A DNA stretch of 64,000 nt, from contig NZ_BCYT01000008.1 in assembly GCF_001598335.1 (NCBI RefSeq), positions 1 to 64,000 on the forward strand. The letters run 5' to 3'. Each line of letters begins with the position of its first letter. The stretch's first letter is position 1. The notes beneath the pieces were generated by a model that saw nothing but the letters and a program-made list of their open reading frames with translations, ran no database searches and was not told where the DNA came from. Of this stretch, positions 44,371 to 55,876 are shown piece by piece. Source of the DNA: Sphingobium abikonense NBRC 16140 (GTDB lineage: Bacteria; Pseudomonadota; Alphaproteobacteria; Sphingomonadales; Sphingomonadaceae). Both the position numbers and the translations under genes were made by a program.

Positions 44371-45158
44371 AGCGCACGCATCTGCCGTTGAATGGCCTAC
44401 GCGTTCTGGACGCGGCCGCGCGGCATCTGTCCTTCACCCGTGCCGCCGACGAACTCGCCGTGACGCCGGCAGCGGTCGGGCAGCAAATTCGCGCGTTGGA
44501 GGATATGCTGGGCGTCGTGCTGTTTCGGCGCACGCCCAAGGGGCTGGAACTGACGCCGGAAACCGAAGCCGGGCTGGAAGCCCTGCGCGCCGGCTTCCTG
44601 CAATTTGAGGAAGCGGTGCGGGCGATGCAGGCCGGGCAGTCGAGCAGCGCGCTCACCATCGCCGCGCCGCGCGACATCACCGCCAAATGGTTGCAGCCGC
44701 GCCTGGCGGCTTATGCCGCGAGCCAGCCCGACCTGACATTTCAGCTGATCGCCGCGGACGACGCGCTCGATTTTACCGAGGCCAATCTGGACCTGGCGCT
44801 GCGGCTTGCGGATGGTCCGGGCGAGCATGAAGGGGTCAAGATCGGCGAACCCGCCTATGTGACGGTCGAGGCGGCCACCGGCGGCCCTGATCTGAGGATC
44901 GATTGGCCGGGATGTCCGGCTGGCGACCGACCGGCGGTCATCCGCGTCGCTGATGGCGGCCTGGCGATCGAGGCGGCGGCAAATGGCTTTGGACGCGCGC
45001 GTGTACCGCAATTGCTGGCGCATGCGGACATCGCCGCCGGACGGGTGCGTCAGGTCGGGGAGGCCGCGCCGACGCTGCTTGCTTACTGGCTGATCGCGCC
45101 GCTGCCGCAATGGCGGCAGAAGAAGGTCAAGGCACTGGTGGAGGCCATGACGGTCTGA
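44367..45158 (+). CDS. LysR-family transcriptional regulator, GcvA-like
   Basis: Regulator of 263 residues. The HTH is in HLSFTRAADELAVTPAAVGQQIRALE, and the start LPLNGLRVLDAAARHLSF is typical for the GcvA subgroup; the effector domain follows (SALTIAAPRDITAKWLQPRL). It is somewhat shorter than the usual 290-300 residues. ATG 44367 overlaps the apaG stop (ATGA), so it lacks its own promoter next to the start. Target genes are not evident, since LysR proteins often act on a divergent neighbour and here none exists. Confidence 0.85.
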   Translation: MKRTHLPLNGLRVLDAAARHLSFTRAADELAVTPAAVGQQIRALEDMLGVVLFRRTPKGLELTPETEAGLEALRAGFLQFEEAVRAMQAGQSSSALTIAAPRDITAKWLQPRLAAYAASQPDLTFQLIAADDALDFTEANLDLALRLADGPGEHEGVKIGEPAYVTVEAATGGPDLRIDWPGCPAGDRPAVIRVADGGLAIEAAANGFGRARVPQLLAHADIAAGRVRQVGEAAPTLLAYWLIAPLPQWRQKKVKALVEAMTV

Positions 45159-45166
45159 CCCCCTGG

Positions 45167-45865
45167 TCAGTGACGGAAGAACAGCGTTACGGACGCAACA
45201 TGATTGACGCGCGTGTTTCCGCCGCGCTGATTGATGATCTGGTTGAGATAGCCCACTTCCAGCGTCGAGGCACCGGGCAGGCCCACCTCCGCCCCGATGA
45301 AGCTGCGTAGCTGATCGAAGCCGTCGCGCGCACCCCAGTCGGTGTCGTTCAGTGCGACGAAACCTTCGGCATAGACCAGCGCGTTGAGCGCATCGCTGTT
45401 TGGCTCAAGCGGCTTTTCATAGCGGAGCATTTCGCGCAGCCGCCAGCCCATGTCATTGCCGTCAGACCGCCAGCGTTGCTCAAGGCGGGTGCGAGACGAC
45501 AATTCGCCCGCCCAGGGTTTGCCAAGCGTCCAGTTGAGTTGCTGGAAGCTGCGTTCCTCATTGACGTCCTTGCCGCTCTCGACCGGCGCGACGATATGGG
45601 CAAAGCCCTGATAGAGCGTCACCGAAGGCGAGAATTTCCAGCCGAGAGCCCCGCGAAACAGCGCCTGGTCGATCCGGGATACGCCATCGCCTACGCGCGG
45701 CTGTATTTCGGCGAAGTAGACAAGGTCGTCCTTGATCGATCCCATGCCGGTGAGGTTGAGCCAGAATTGTTCGTCCTGGCGCGTTTCGGCGGAAGCGGGC
45801 GCGCTGACTAGCATCAGGGCGGCGGTAAGGCATGGAAACAGGCGGTGCATGATGGTCCGGGGCAA
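45167..45865 (-). CDS. DUF2490 outer-membrane-type protein
   Basis: Predicted exported beta-barrel-like protein of 232 residues (227 if it starts at ATG 45850). Signal peptide MHRLFPCLTAALMLVSAPASA is followed by alternating strands with aromatic ends: QDEQFWLNLTGMGSI, LVYFAEIQPRVGDGVSR and the terminal VNHVASVTLFFRH ending in an aromatic-basic pair. DUF2490 members are poorly characterised. Converges with the LysR gene eight bases away. Confidence 0.8.
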   Translation of the reverse strand: MPRTIMHRLFPCLTAALMLVSAPASAETRQDEQFWLNLTGMGSIKDDLVYFAEIQPRVGDGVSRIDQALFRGALGWKFSPSVTLYQGFAHIVAPVESGKDVNEERSFQQLNWTLGKPWAGELSSRTRLEQRWRSDGNDMGWRLREMLRYEKPLEPNSDALNALVYAEGFVALNDTDWGARDGFDQLRSFIGAEVGLPGASTLEVGYLNQIINQRGGNTRVNHVASVTLFFRH

Positions 45866-45942
45866 GGGGCAACAAGGCAGCAGCCTTTAGCCCCCCGATG
45901 TTTCCCGGCCATGTCTGCGTGGTGACTTACCGTGCCAGGCGA

Positions 45943-47640
<1,698 letters not shown>

Positions 47641-48315
47641 TCAGCCTTTTTGCGCAAACCAGATGACATGGCGCGGCCCTTTGCCATTATCACGGGCACG
47701 AACGGCGACTTCGTCGACACGAAAGCCGGCGCTGCGCAGGCGGCGGGTGAACGCGTCATCCGATCCTGCCGACCATATGGCGAGAATGCCGCCTGGACGA
47801 AGCGCCGCGCGCGCGGCTTGCAGGCCCTTTGCATCATAGAGCCGGTCGTTGGCGGCGGCAGTGAGGCCGTCGGGTCCATTGTCGACATCGAGCAGGATCG
47901 CGTCATAGCTGCCCTGTGCGTGGGCAATTACGGCCACGACATCGTCAATCACCAGACGCACGCGCGGATCGTCGAGGCATCCGGCCGCAAGCTCCGCCAT
48001 CGGGCCGCGCGCCCACTCGATGATTTCGGGCACCAGTTCGGCCACGGTGACGCGCGCGTCCGCCGACAGCGCGCCCAGCGCCGCACGCAGGGTGAAGCCC
48101 ATGCCATAGCCACCGATCAACAGATGCGGGGGCTTCCCACCGCGCAGCCGGTCGATCGTCATCAACGCCAACTGCTTTTCCGATCCGCTCATGCGGCTGC
48201 TCATCAGCTCGTTTCGGTCGAGCACGATCATATGGTCGCCGCCGCGCCGATAGAGTTTCAGTTCCTGCCCGCCCGGAACGATGGCGGAGCCCAGATATTC
48301 GCGCGGCGTCATCAT
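47641..48315 (-). CDS. Spermidine synthase-like protein
   Basis: Rossmann-fold protein of 224 residues resembling the spermine/spermidine synthase superfamily. The S-adenosyl-binding pattern is seen in HLLIGGYGMGFTLRAAL, VTVAELVPEIIEWARG and YDAILLDVDNGP. The N-terminal beta-strand domain of true spermidine synthases is short here, and the typical polyamine-binding DSSDP is replaced by LDVDNGPDG, so polyamine synthesis is doubtful; an aminopropyl- or methyltransferase role is possible. Separated from pgm by 69 bases. Confidence 0.72.
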   Translation of the reverse strand: MMTPREYLGSAIVPGGQELKLYRRGGDHMIVLDRNELMSSRMSGSEKQLALMTIDRLRGGKPPHLLIGGYGMGFTLRAALGALSADARVTVAELVPEIIEWARGPMAELAAGCLDDPRVRLVIDDVVAVIAHAQGSYDAILLDVDNGPDGLTAAANDRLYDAKGLQAARAALRPGGILAIWSAGSDDAFTRRLRSAGFRVDEVAVRARDNGKGPRHVIWFAQKG

Positions 48316-48479
48316 GATGTCCTAACAGCTTGAAAAAATCGTCTTGCGCATGGCAGCTTGGCTTGCGTCGCGCAAATGCTACCGGCCGTCGCGCGTTTGG
48401 ACCGCCGCTTGGCCGACTGGCGCCGGCGATGCTATCCGCCGCTCATCCCCCCGAATCGACACAGGCAAATGTCCCCTCC

Positions 48480-48938
48480 ATGCGCTATTTCCTCGACACA
48501 GAATTTAACGGTTTTGGCGGCACGCTGATCAGCGTTGCCCTGGTGCCCGAACATGGCGACCAGGAATGTTATGTTTCGCTGCCGTTGCCCGAAGTGATCG
48601 AGCCGTGGGTGGCGGGGCACGTCATTCCTTATCTGCGGCATGTGCCGCCGGGTATCGATCATGAACTGGATCGCGTCGAGGCGGCCGATCTCGTCGCAGC
48701 CTATCTAGCCGGCGATTCCGACCCGGTGATTATCGCGGATTGGCCGGAGGATTTGGCGCATTTTTGCGCGCTGTTGGTGACGGGGCCGGGACGGATGGCG
48801 GGCGTCGATTTCGGCCTGAAGCTGGAACTCATCAACGCAGCGGGCTTCAGCGCGGCCGCCAACAGCCGCGTGCCGCACAATGCACTGCACGATGCACGGG
48901 CGCTGCGCGATTTCTACATGCTGGACCGGGCCGGCTGA
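48480..48938 (+). CDS. DEDD-type 3'-5' exoribonuclease
   Basis: Small 152-residue nuclease. MRYFLDTEFNGFGG provides the D-x-E motif at residues 6 and 8, a mid Asp is in IIADWPEDLAHF, and HNALHDARALRDFY supplies the final His/Asp of a DEDDh active site. It resembles the 3'-5' exoribonuclease family found in many proteobacteria. ATG 48480 starts directly at the catalytic strand; the frame is open back to 48330 but without homology-like sequence. Its 3' end overlaps the converging membrane-protein gene by 25 bases. Confidence 0.8.
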   Translation: MRYFLDTEFNGFGGTLISVALVPEHGDQECYVSLPLPEVIEPWVAGHVIPYLRHVPPGIDHELDRVEAADLVAAYLAGDSDPVIIADWPEDLAHFCALLVTGPGRMAGVDFGLKLELINAAGFSAAANSRVPHNALHDARALRDFYMLDRAG

Positions 48939-50707
48939 GCCCTGCCGATCCGGCTGCGCTCCAGCCACCAGAGCAGGGCGCTCACCAGCAGCCAGGCGGC
49001 GGCGAAGGGCCAGGCGGGACCAGGCGCTTGGCGGGTCGCTTCGGCGGCGGTTGTCGGGGCGCCGCGCAGCAACAATGTTGCGTCCCTGTTACGGGCGCTT
49101 TTCATGGCAGGCAGGGCGTCGCCCGGCTGGACGTAAAAGGACATGCCTCCCGTCTTTGTGACGAGCCGATGCCATCCCGACTGCGCTGGCCAGAAGGCGG
49201 CGCAATCCGCGACAGGTTGCAGAGCAATAGCGCGACCGGCGGGCTGCTCGACCGAGGCGCGCGGAGCAATTCCGCACAGCGCTACACGTTCGCCTGCCCA
49301 ACTGATCGCTGGGGGTGAGAGCAGCCTTGGTGCGGGGCGGACGACCGCGCGAATGAGGCCTCTCCACCAGTCGTCATAGAGGGGTGTTCGGCCGGTAAGA
49401 ACCAGTGCGTAGCTGTCGACGCCCGTAAAAAGCGCGACACGCCCCCGTCCCTGCGGTCGCCATGCCGCGATGGGCGCGTCGCCCGCATCGTGCAGCAGGG
49501 CCACAGACGTTCCGCTTGAGGGCGACAGCGCCAAACGGCTGACGTCCGGAAGGAAATCGGCGGGCAGACGCAGATCATCAGGCAAGATTTCAGTCGGGAT
49601 GCCAAGGCGCGTGCGCGCAATTGGAGCAGGGGCCGCTTTTGGCAGGGCCAGCGGGGCAATGCTGTTGGCGCCGGTGAGCGCGAACCCCAGATTGCGCCAC
49701 TGGGATCGGGTCGCGGCGTCCAGCGGGCCGGTGGGGCGGAGTATCAGGCCCAGGCCGTTGCGCACCGCGGCCATGAGGGCAGCTCGCTGGCCGCCCAGCG
49801 CCGTCCAACTTCGGTCGTCGATGACCACAATGTCGAACTGGCCGAGGGTGGCGGCATTGATGGCGATCGGGGCATCCCCCAGCGAGATGCCGCCGCCTGC
49901 GCTGATCTGGCTCGTGACGTCGAACCCTGCGTCGGTGGCCCAGCGGCGAAGATATTTGATTTCGGGTCCAGGCGCGGCGGCAAGGAGCAGGAGGCGCTGC
50001 GGCTTTGGCTCCAGGACGACCAGCGGGACCGAAGCCTGCGCCATAGTGCGGTCTTTAGTCCGAACACGCAAGGTGAAGAGGCTGTTTCCTGCGGCGCGTG
50101 CCGTGCCGGTCAGGCGCACGTGCCCCTGCTGGTCGGGCGTTGTCCTGTCTGTCACACGTCCGGCCGGATCGAGCAATTCGACGATTGCGTTGTTCGTCGG
50201 TGAGACTGTGGCGCCCACATCGAAGCTGTCTCCGGGAGCGGCGGCAGTTGGTGGCGTCAGGGAGAGGATACCGCTTCCTTGGGCGGGCGGGTCGAAGCGC
50301 ACTGCAAGGCCCGATGCGGCCTCGATGTCGCGGGGGGTGAGGCCAGCCCCCAGCACCGTGATGCGTCGAGCCTCCGGATGGCGGCGCAGGCCGGTGGCGA
50401 GATCGGGCACATGCTCGGCGCCCTGGACAGGGCCGGCTTCCGGCAGGGCCAGCGTGAGTGCGCCAGCATTGGGAGTGAAGCGAGGGGCACCGGCGGTCGC
50501 AATGATGAATGTGCCGCCCTCGACCGGAATGGGCGGCGGGTACAAAGCCAGGAACAGCAATGCGGCGCAGGTGGGTTGCAAGACGAGCAACGCGGCTAAT
50601 CGCAGCCAATGCGGATGGGGCGATGCGCGATGCCACAGGATGAGGCGAATGGCTGAAATCAGGACGGCGATCGCCAGGATCGCGGCAGTGACATGCTCCA
50701 TCGTCAT
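48914..50707 (-). CDS. Large membrane protein with amidotransferase-like domain (MoxR/Bat cluster)
   Basis: Unassigned 597-residue membrane protein, last gene of the cluster starting at 59.6 kb. Two N-terminal helices (VTAAILAIAVLISAIRLILW, WLRLAALLVLQPTCAALLFL) are followed by a periplasmic part; near 230-330 QRLLLLAAAPGPEIKYLRRW, then FDIVVIDDRSWTALGG and GLGLILRPTGPLD look like a class I amidotransferase-like Rossmann fold without a catalytic Cys, as found in large proteins of aerotolerance (Bat) loci. One C-terminal TM (AWPFAAAWLLVSALLWWL). ATG 50707 overlaps the stop of the DUF4175-like gene (ATGA). Family placement is moderate. Confidence 0.7.
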   Translation of the reverse strand: MTMEHVTAAILAIAVLISAIRLILWHRASPHPHWLRLAALLVLQPTCAALLFLALYPPPIPVEGGTFIIATAGAPRFTPNAGALTLALPEAGPVQGAEHVPDLATGLRRHPEARRITVLGAGLTPRDIEAASGLAVRFDPPAQGSGILSLTPPTAAAPGDSFDVGATVSPTNNAIVELLDPAGRVTDRTTPDQQGHVRLTGTARAAGNSLFTLRVRTKDRTMAQASVPLVVLEPKPQRLLLLAAAPGPEIKYLRRWATDAGFDVTSQISAGGGISLGDAPIAINAATLGQFDIVVIDDRSWTALGGQRAALMAAVRNGLGLILRPTGPLDAATRSQWRNLGFALTGANSIAPLALPKAAPAPIARTRLGIPTEILPDDLRLPADFLPDVSRLALSPSSGTSVALLHDAGDAPIAAWRPQGRGRVALFTGVDSYALVLTGRTPLYDDWWRGLIRAVVRPAPRLLSPPAISWAGERVALCGIAPRASVEQPAGRAIALQPVADCAAFWPAQSGWHRLVTKTGGMSFYVQPGDALPAMKSARNRDATLLLRGAPTTAAEATRQAPGPAWPFAAAWLLVSALLWWLERSRIGRAQPARSSM

Positions 50708-52803
50708 GAACCGCCCCCCTGTATCATTTGCAGATAGCGGGCGCCCATGTCGTCGGGACGTCTCCTTGGCAAGGCTTGGCCCATCGGTCGTTCCATGGCG
50801 GTCCAGAGCAGGGATTGCAGACGGGCGCGACAAGCTGCGCAGCGCGGACTCTGGCGCAGGGTGTCGATTGCGGCGGTAAGCGCCAGCGGATCGGGTAGCC
50901 GTCCTTCATTGGCGCGGACCCAGTTGCCAAGCGCTGTCAGGTCGGGAGCGGCGCTGCCCTCCAGCGCACGCCATGCCGATGCGGCGGGGCCATCGCTGCT
51001 TTTGACGCTGGCAAGGGGAAGCGTCCGGCTCGCAATGCCGTCCCGCTCGCCCGTCATGCGGCGGGTGGGATCGATGGGCGGAAGTTCCGGGCCGACTTTC
51101 GACAGGAAGACGCGTGTTGCCTGCTGCACTTCCTTGATGAAGCGCAGGGCGCGGTTGGCATAAGGCAGGGCAAGGTCTGGCCGTCCCTGCTTGAGTTCGC
51201 GTTCCGACCCCCACATTTCATCGACCGCTTTTTTCAGGGTCGCACGCGTCTCCGGGTCGAGGCTGGAGGCAGGGGATTCGTCATGAGGGTGGCCAAATTC
51301 CGCCAGCACATCTTCGGGGGCGCCGAAACCTGCGCTCGCTTTGGCGGGCGGGCCATGATCATGGCCATCCCCATCGGAGTGACCCTGCGCATCGGCGGTT
51401 GGCAGCGTGGGTTCGCCCTCCTCTTCGCCGCCAAGAAACTGGCTGTAGCGGCCGCGCAGAATTTGCTGATCGTTGCCGATCGTGCCGGAATTGACGAGGT
51501 AGCGATCGGCCGAGAGGCTGCCCTTGCGTTTGAGAAGGGCTTCGGCATCGATGATGATTTGACGCTGGCTGCGGAAATAGGCGGGCAGGGTGGTGTTCAC
51601 CATGCCTTCCAATCCGCTGCTTTCCGGCGCGCGGGCCGATGGCCACCGCAGAATGACGCTGGGGCCGCGTACCTCCTGCGGGGCGGGGCTGCGATTGTCG
51701 CGGACGATGAGTTGCACCACCATGTCTCCGCCTGCCGCAAAGCCGAATCGGGCGAAATCGAGGCTGGGGGCGAAACGGCGATCGCGGGCCGCGCCGGTGC
51801 CGCTGACGGGAATTTCTCGTTCGGAAAAGGTCACATTTTCGCCTTCGCCAATGGCAAGCGTGACGCGCAAGCGGGCGGACGCCGCGACCCCATAATCATC
51901 GGTCGCGGCAAAGGCAGGGGTCCAGTTGCGCTGGCCCGGTTTTACGAGGGTTAGCGCCGGGCTGAGCGCTTTCACCTGCGGCGGGTTGTCGGATAGCGCA
52001 TCGATGCGATGAAGCGGCGGGGTAGGGCCGCGACCGGCGGCGGCATCGACCCGGTACAGGAAGGACCGATCCAGCGTCATGCCCGTGACCCAGCTATCGC
52101 CATCGCGGCGGAGCGTCAGCGGCTTGCCATCGACCAGCAGCAGGCGGGGGGCCTTCGCTGCCGGATCAAATCGCAAGGTCCATTCCAGCCGCGAACCGAG
52201 CGGCGCTTGCGCATCAAGCCTGGCGGAGTCGCGCCTGGGAAGCGCGGTATAGGCAGGTGGCAGGATGCGGAGATTTTGGGCAATCAGTCGCGGAAGGCCG
52301 GGCGCGGCGGCGATGCCTTCCTGGCTGGGCGCAAGGGGCGGCGGACCTTCGCCGGGGCGCGGCCACAGCACCATGGCGACGACGATGAGGACGGCTGCGC
52401 ACGGCAGTGCAATCAACCACCCCCTTGACCAAGGGGCAGCGAGGTCGTGCGGCGAGCCTTGGTCGAGGCGATCGGCGATCCGTGCGCGCTGAAGCGCCTG
52501 AAGGGGGGTCGGTGTTGCAGGGGGTAGGAAAAGCAAGGCACTGCTGTCCTCCAGGTCCGGGCGGGATGCATCCAGGCGGCGGATGAGCCAGGCGCGGTCA
52601 TGGCTAATGGCCCGTTTGCGGGCGATGAGCAGCGCAAGTCCGCCCCCGATCACAGCCATCGCGAGCGCGACAGAAGGGCCGAAGACGCGCCAGGCCATAG
52701 CCGAAAGTGCGGCAAGGACAGGCAGGGCGAGGCCAATTATATCAAGGACCGACCGCTGGCGCGCCGGGGCGACCCATTGTGCAAAAAGACTCTCGGCGCT
52801 CAT
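50704..52803 (-). CDS. DUF4175-like membrane protein
   Basis: Protein of 699 residues with two N-terminal hydrophobic segments (IIGLALPVLAALSAMAWRVFG, VALAMAVIGGGLALLIA) and a third near 135 (WLIALPCAAVLIVVAMVLW), then a large presumably periplasmic domain. The pattern fits the DUF4175 / TIGR02302-type proteins that accompany MoxR-DUF58-BatA genes. A His/Asp-rich loop (HSDGDGHDHGPP near 480) and two Cys pairs near the C-terminus (CAACRARLQS) stand out. Overlaps both neighbours by four bases, so it is translationally coupled in the cluster. Confidence 0.75.
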   Translation of the reverse strand: MSAESLFAQWVAPARQRSVLDIIGLALPVLAALSAMAWRVFGPSVALAMAVIGGGLALLIARKRAISHDRAWLIRRLDASRPDLEDSSALLFLPPATPTPLQALQRARIADRLDQGSPHDLAAPWSRGWLIALPCAAVLIVVAMVLWPRPGEGPPPLAPSQEGIAAAPGLPRLIAQNLRILPPAYTALPRRDSARLDAQAPLGSRLEWTLRFDPAAKAPRLLLVDGKPLTLRRDGDSWVTGMTLDRSFLYRVDAAAGRGPTPPLHRIDALSDNPPQVKALSPALTLVKPGQRNWTPAFAATDDYGVAASARLRVTLAIGEGENVTFSEREIPVSGTGAARDRRFAPSLDFARFGFAAGGDMVVQLIVRDNRSPAPQEVRGPSVILRWPSARAPESSGLEGMVNTTLPAYFRSQRQIIIDAEALLKRKGSLSADRYLVNSGTIGNDQQILRGRYSQFLGGEEEGEPTLPTADAQGHSDGDGHDHGPPAKASAGFGAPEDVLAEFGHPHDESPASSLDPETRATLKKAVDEMWGSERELKQGRPDLALPYANRALRFIKEVQQATRVFLSKVGPELPPIDPTRRMTGERDGIASRTLPLASVKSSDGPAASAWRALEGSAAPDLTALGNWVRANEGRLPDPLALTAAIDTLRQSPRCAACRARLQSLLWTAMERPMGQALPRRRPDDMGARYLQMIQGGGS

Positions 52804-53945
52804 GGCGACGGGTTCCGGCTGCGTCGGGTCGCCAGCCAGCGTTCGACGCCGAAGAGCAGGGCGATGAGCAAAGCAAGCCAGGGCGTCAGCGGCTGTGGCG
52901 GCAGGTCATAAGCGCGCGCGACCGGCAAAGGCGCATAATCGCGGGCGGCAACGCGATCCGGTGGGCTGGATGCCGGGTAAAGGGCATCGCGCAGTTGGAC
53001 CGGGAAATCCGCGTCCAGGAGCAGCGGCATGGCATCGGCGCGAAGCGGGCGCGTCAGGCGAAGGACGAAGCCTTGGCCAAGACGCGCGGCCTCGCCCAGA
53101 GGCAAGCCCAGTTCGTCGCGCCAGACGCTAACGAAACGGACATTTTCCGGCAAGCGGGCGTCATGGGGCAGCAGCAAGGTGCCGCCCTGAGAGGTCCAGT
53201 CCTCAACGCTTTTTGGGACTGCGCCAGCCCCCAGCCACGCGAGCGCCCGGCGACGATCGGGAAGGGGGGCGGTCAGATCGCCACTATCGGAAGCGGCTTC
53301 CTTTTCAGTCTGCCACGCCTTGGCGACCGCGCGCAGATAGCGTGCGCCATCCTGATGCGCCCTGTCATGGCGTATCGCAAGAGATGTCGCAGGCGGTTTG
53401 GCGGGAGGGCTTGACGGCATGGCGCCCGGCTGAATTCGCCACGTTGCCGTGCGCGACAGCTTGATGCGATCGGCGTCCGCGCCACTGATGATTTGAGGGG
53501 TCACGATGGTAAGGGCCGCGCCCTGCGGCAGATCAGCGTCCAGTTCCCGGATCAGGCTCGCGACGGAAATGGGACCGCGCGGCTTTTCGGTGTCGATTTT
53601 CGGGAAGCCGGGCGCAAGCCAGTGAAGCCGCGCTTCGGGATAAGCGGTGGGGTCGATCCCGGCGCCGGGAATGACCGCGACATAGGGGGAGTCATCGGCA
53701 GCGCCCCACAGCACGGGCCTGGCGAGGAAGAGCGCAAACAGCGTGAGCAAAGCCAGCCGGACGAGCAGCAGAGGCCATTCGTCGAACCGCAAGCGCGATC
53801 GAGGGCGGGGCCTTTGCCGCAGCCAGCGCAGCGCGGCGAAATCGGTTGGCTGTTGCTCGCTGCGGCGCGCGATATGGATGACGAGCGGAACGATCAACGC
53901 GGCCAGCGCAGCCAGCGCGGCGGGAAATAAGAGACCGAGACCCAT
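52800..53945 (-). CDS. BatA N-terminal domain protein
   Basis: Membrane protein of 381 residues. The first 85 residues form the double-TM BatA_N domain: LLFPAALAALAALIVPLVIHI, then RRSEQQPTDFAALRWLR and LLLVRLALLTLFALFLARPVL. A periplasmic part follows, and a C-terminal TM (PLTPWLALLIALLFGVERWL) closes it. No MIDAS motif of a true VWA domain is seen. Four-base overlap with the downstream DUF4175-like gene; six bases after the DUF58 gene. Confidence 0.85.
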   Translation of the reverse strand: MGLGLLFPAALAALAALIVPLVIHIARRSEQQPTDFAALRWLRQRPRPRSRLRFDEWPLLLVRLALLTLFALFLARPVLWGAADDSPYVAVIPGAGIDPTAYPEARLHWLAPGFPKIDTEKPRGPISVASLIRELDADLPQGAALTIVTPQIISGADADRIKLSRTATWRIQPGAMPSSPPAKPPATSLAIRHDRAHQDGARYLRAVAKAWQTEKEAASDSGDLTAPLPDRRRALAWLGAGAVPKSVEDWTSQGGTLLLPHDARLPENVRFVSVWRDELGLPLGEAARLGQGFVLRLTRPLRADAMPLLLDADFPVQLRDALYPASSPPDRVAARDYAPLPVARAYDLPPQPLTPWLALLIALLFGVERWLATRRSRNPSP

Positions 53946-53950
53946 CGCGC

Positions 53951-54838
53951 TTAGCCCACCGTGCCCTGCGCCGAGAACAGGCGACGCAAAGGCAGATCGA
54001 CCGGCTCATCCAGCACATGCGTCACATGGCCTATGCCCACGGCATCCAGACGGGCGTGCAGCGCTTCCCGCGCTGCACGAAAGCGCGCCAGAAATTCGGT
54101 GCGGAGCGCAGGGCCGTCCGCCAGCAATTCCTCGCCTGTTTCCGGGTCGCGAAACCTATAGCCTCCGGTAAAGGGAAAATCCCTTTCGGCGACCGTCAGC
54201 ATTTCGATCACCAATGTCTCGCGCCCTGCCGAAGCCAGCTTTTCGGCCAGGGCAATGGCTTGTTCGTCGAAAAAATCGCTGAGCAGGATCACCAGATCAT
54301 GCGTGCCGACCCTTTCCCATAACGGGCCAAGCTGTTGGTCCGAAGCGAATGCCCGATCGGCGCTGACGTCCAGCAATTCCAGCATCATGCGATCGCGCTG
54401 ACGCAATCCTGTCGCGGGGGGCAGCAGGCGAAGGCCCGCGTCACCGAGCGCCATGAAGCCGAACCGATCGCCTTGCTGCATCGCAAGCTCTGCGATGGCC
54501 GCGGCGATCGCCTTTGCAGCGTCAAGGCGGCTGTAGTCGGGCCGGGTGGCATCGCGCTGATCCATCGATGCGCTGGCGTCGATCAGAATCCAGACCGCGA
54601 CAGGGCTTTCACGCTCAGCCTCACGCACGAAGAATTTGTCGGAGCGGGCGTACAGCTTCCAGTCGATCTGACGCAGTTCGTCGCCTGGTTCGTACGCGCG
54701 ATATTGTGCGAATTCTAGGCCTGCACCCCGGCTATGACTTTGATGTAGGCCGATGCCATGCGAGCCAACCGCCCTGCGCGTGACGAGGCGAAGGCCGCGA
54801 AGGCGGCTGCGCACGTCTGTGGGCAGGAAATCGACCAT
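53951..54838 (-). CDS. DUF58 domain protein
   Basis: Cytosolic 295-residue DUF58 protein, usual partner of MoxR ATPases. Core signature: HQSHSRGAGLEFAQYRAYEPGDELRQIDWKLYAR (landmarks EFAQYRAYEPGDE and IDWKLYAR), followed by a VWA-like fold with VAVWILIDASASMDQ, a MIDAS-type DxSxS motif. ATG 54838 gives MVDFLPTDVRSRLRGL; a longer frame to 55066 lies inside moxR and is spurious. Starts eleven bases after the moxR stop. Confidence 0.88.
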   Translation of the reverse strand: MVDFLPTDVRSRLRGLRLVTRRAVGSHGIGLHQSHSRGAGLEFAQYRAYEPGDELRQIDWKLYARSDKFFVREAERESPVAVWILIDASASMDQRDATRPDYSRLDAAKAIAAAIAELAMQQGDRFGFMALGDAGLRLLPPATGLRQRDRMMLELLDVSADRAFASDQQLGPLWERVGTHDLVILLSDFFDEQAIALAEKLASAGRETLVIEMLTVAERDFPFTGGYRFRDPETGEELLADGPALRTEFLARFRAAREALHARLDAVGIGHVTHVLDEPVDLPLRRLFSAQGTVG

Positions 54839-54849
54839 GGCGGGGCGGA

Positions 54850-55839
54850 TCAGGCCAACGGAACCGCGCGGACGAGCGCAGCGACAACGTCGTCGGCGCT
54901 GCGACCCTCCGCTTCTGCCGCGAAAGAGAGCAGCAGGCGGTGGCGCATCACCGGCGCAGCCAGCGCGGCAATGTCGTCGCGCGTGGCGGCGAGGCGGCCG
55001 TGCAGCAGGGCGCGTGCCTTGGCGCAGAGGATGAGCGACTGGCCGGCGCGCGGGCCGGCGCCCCATTTGACATATTTGCGAATGTCTTCGGGCGCTGTTT
55101 CGCCCGGGCGACTGGCGCGGACGATGCGCGTGACCCAGCCAAGCAGTTCGTCGCTGAGATGAACGTCGCGCACCATCCGTTGCAGCGCCAGAACTTCCTC
55201 GCCAGCCATCACCATCGGCACCGCGCCGCCGTCCGCGCCGGTGGTCTGGGCCAGGATCGCCCGTTCCTCCTCCTCGGATGGGTAATCGACGCGGACATGA
55301 AGAAGGAAGCGGTCAAGCTGCGCTTCGGGCAGGGGGTAGGTGCCCGCCTGCTCCAGTGGGTTCTGGGTCGCCAGCACGAAGAAGGGGCGGGGAAGCTGAT
55401 GCGTGACGCCGCCATAGCTGACGGTCTTTTCCTGCATCGCCTCCAGCAGTGCTGCCTGGGTCTTGGGCGGCGTGCGGTTGAGTTCGTCGGCGAGCAGCAG
55501 GTTGGTGAAGATCGGGCCTTGCTGGAAACGGAAGCTGCGATGGCCGGTGCCATGGTCCTCCTCCAGCAATTCCGTGCCCAATATGTCGCTGGGCATCAGG
55601 TCGGGCGTGAACTGCACGCGGCGAAAATCAAGTTTCAGCGCTTCGCCCAGCGAGCGGACGAGCAGCGTCTTGCCCAGGCCCGGAACGCCTTCGAGCAGAC
55701 AATGCCCACCGGCCAGAAGGCCGATCAAAAGCTGCTCCACGACATCGGCCTGGCCCACGATCGCCTGGCCAATTGCGGCGCGCAGGTCGGTGAGGCGTGC
55801 GAGGCGAGCCTGGATATCGGCTTCGGTAAGCTCGGTCAT
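54850..55839 (-). CDS. MoxR-family AAA+ ATPase
   Basis: Chaperone-type AAA+ ATPase of 329 residues acting on VWA/DUF58 partners. Walker [15 protein letters not shown] near 55, Walker [28 protein letters not shown] (landmark [12 protein letters not shown]), sensor 1 [26 protein letters not shown] (landmark ATQNPLEQ) and a C-terminal lid domain are present. It precedes the DUF58, BatA, DUF4175-like and membrane protein genes, the classical order of MoxR loci. Confidence 0.93.
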   Translation of the reverse strand: MTELTEADIQARLARLTDLRAAIGQAIVGQADVVEQLLIGLLAGGHCLLEGVPGLGKTLLVRSLGEALKLDFRRVQFTPDLMPSDILGTELLEEDHGTGHRSFRFQQGPIFTNLLLADELNRTPPKTQAALLEAMQEKTVSYGGVTHQLPRPFFVLATQNPLEQAGTYPLPEAQLDRFLLHVRVDYPSEEEERAILAQTTGADGGAVPMVMAGEEVLALQRMVRDVHLSDELLGWVTRIVRASRPGETAPEDIRKYVKWGAGPRAGQSLILCAKARALLHGRLAATRDDIAALAAPVMRHRLLLSFAAEAEGRSADDVVAALVRAVPLA

Positions 55840-55876
55840 GATAGTGATGGCCCTTGTTTGACGCGCGATTGAAAAG

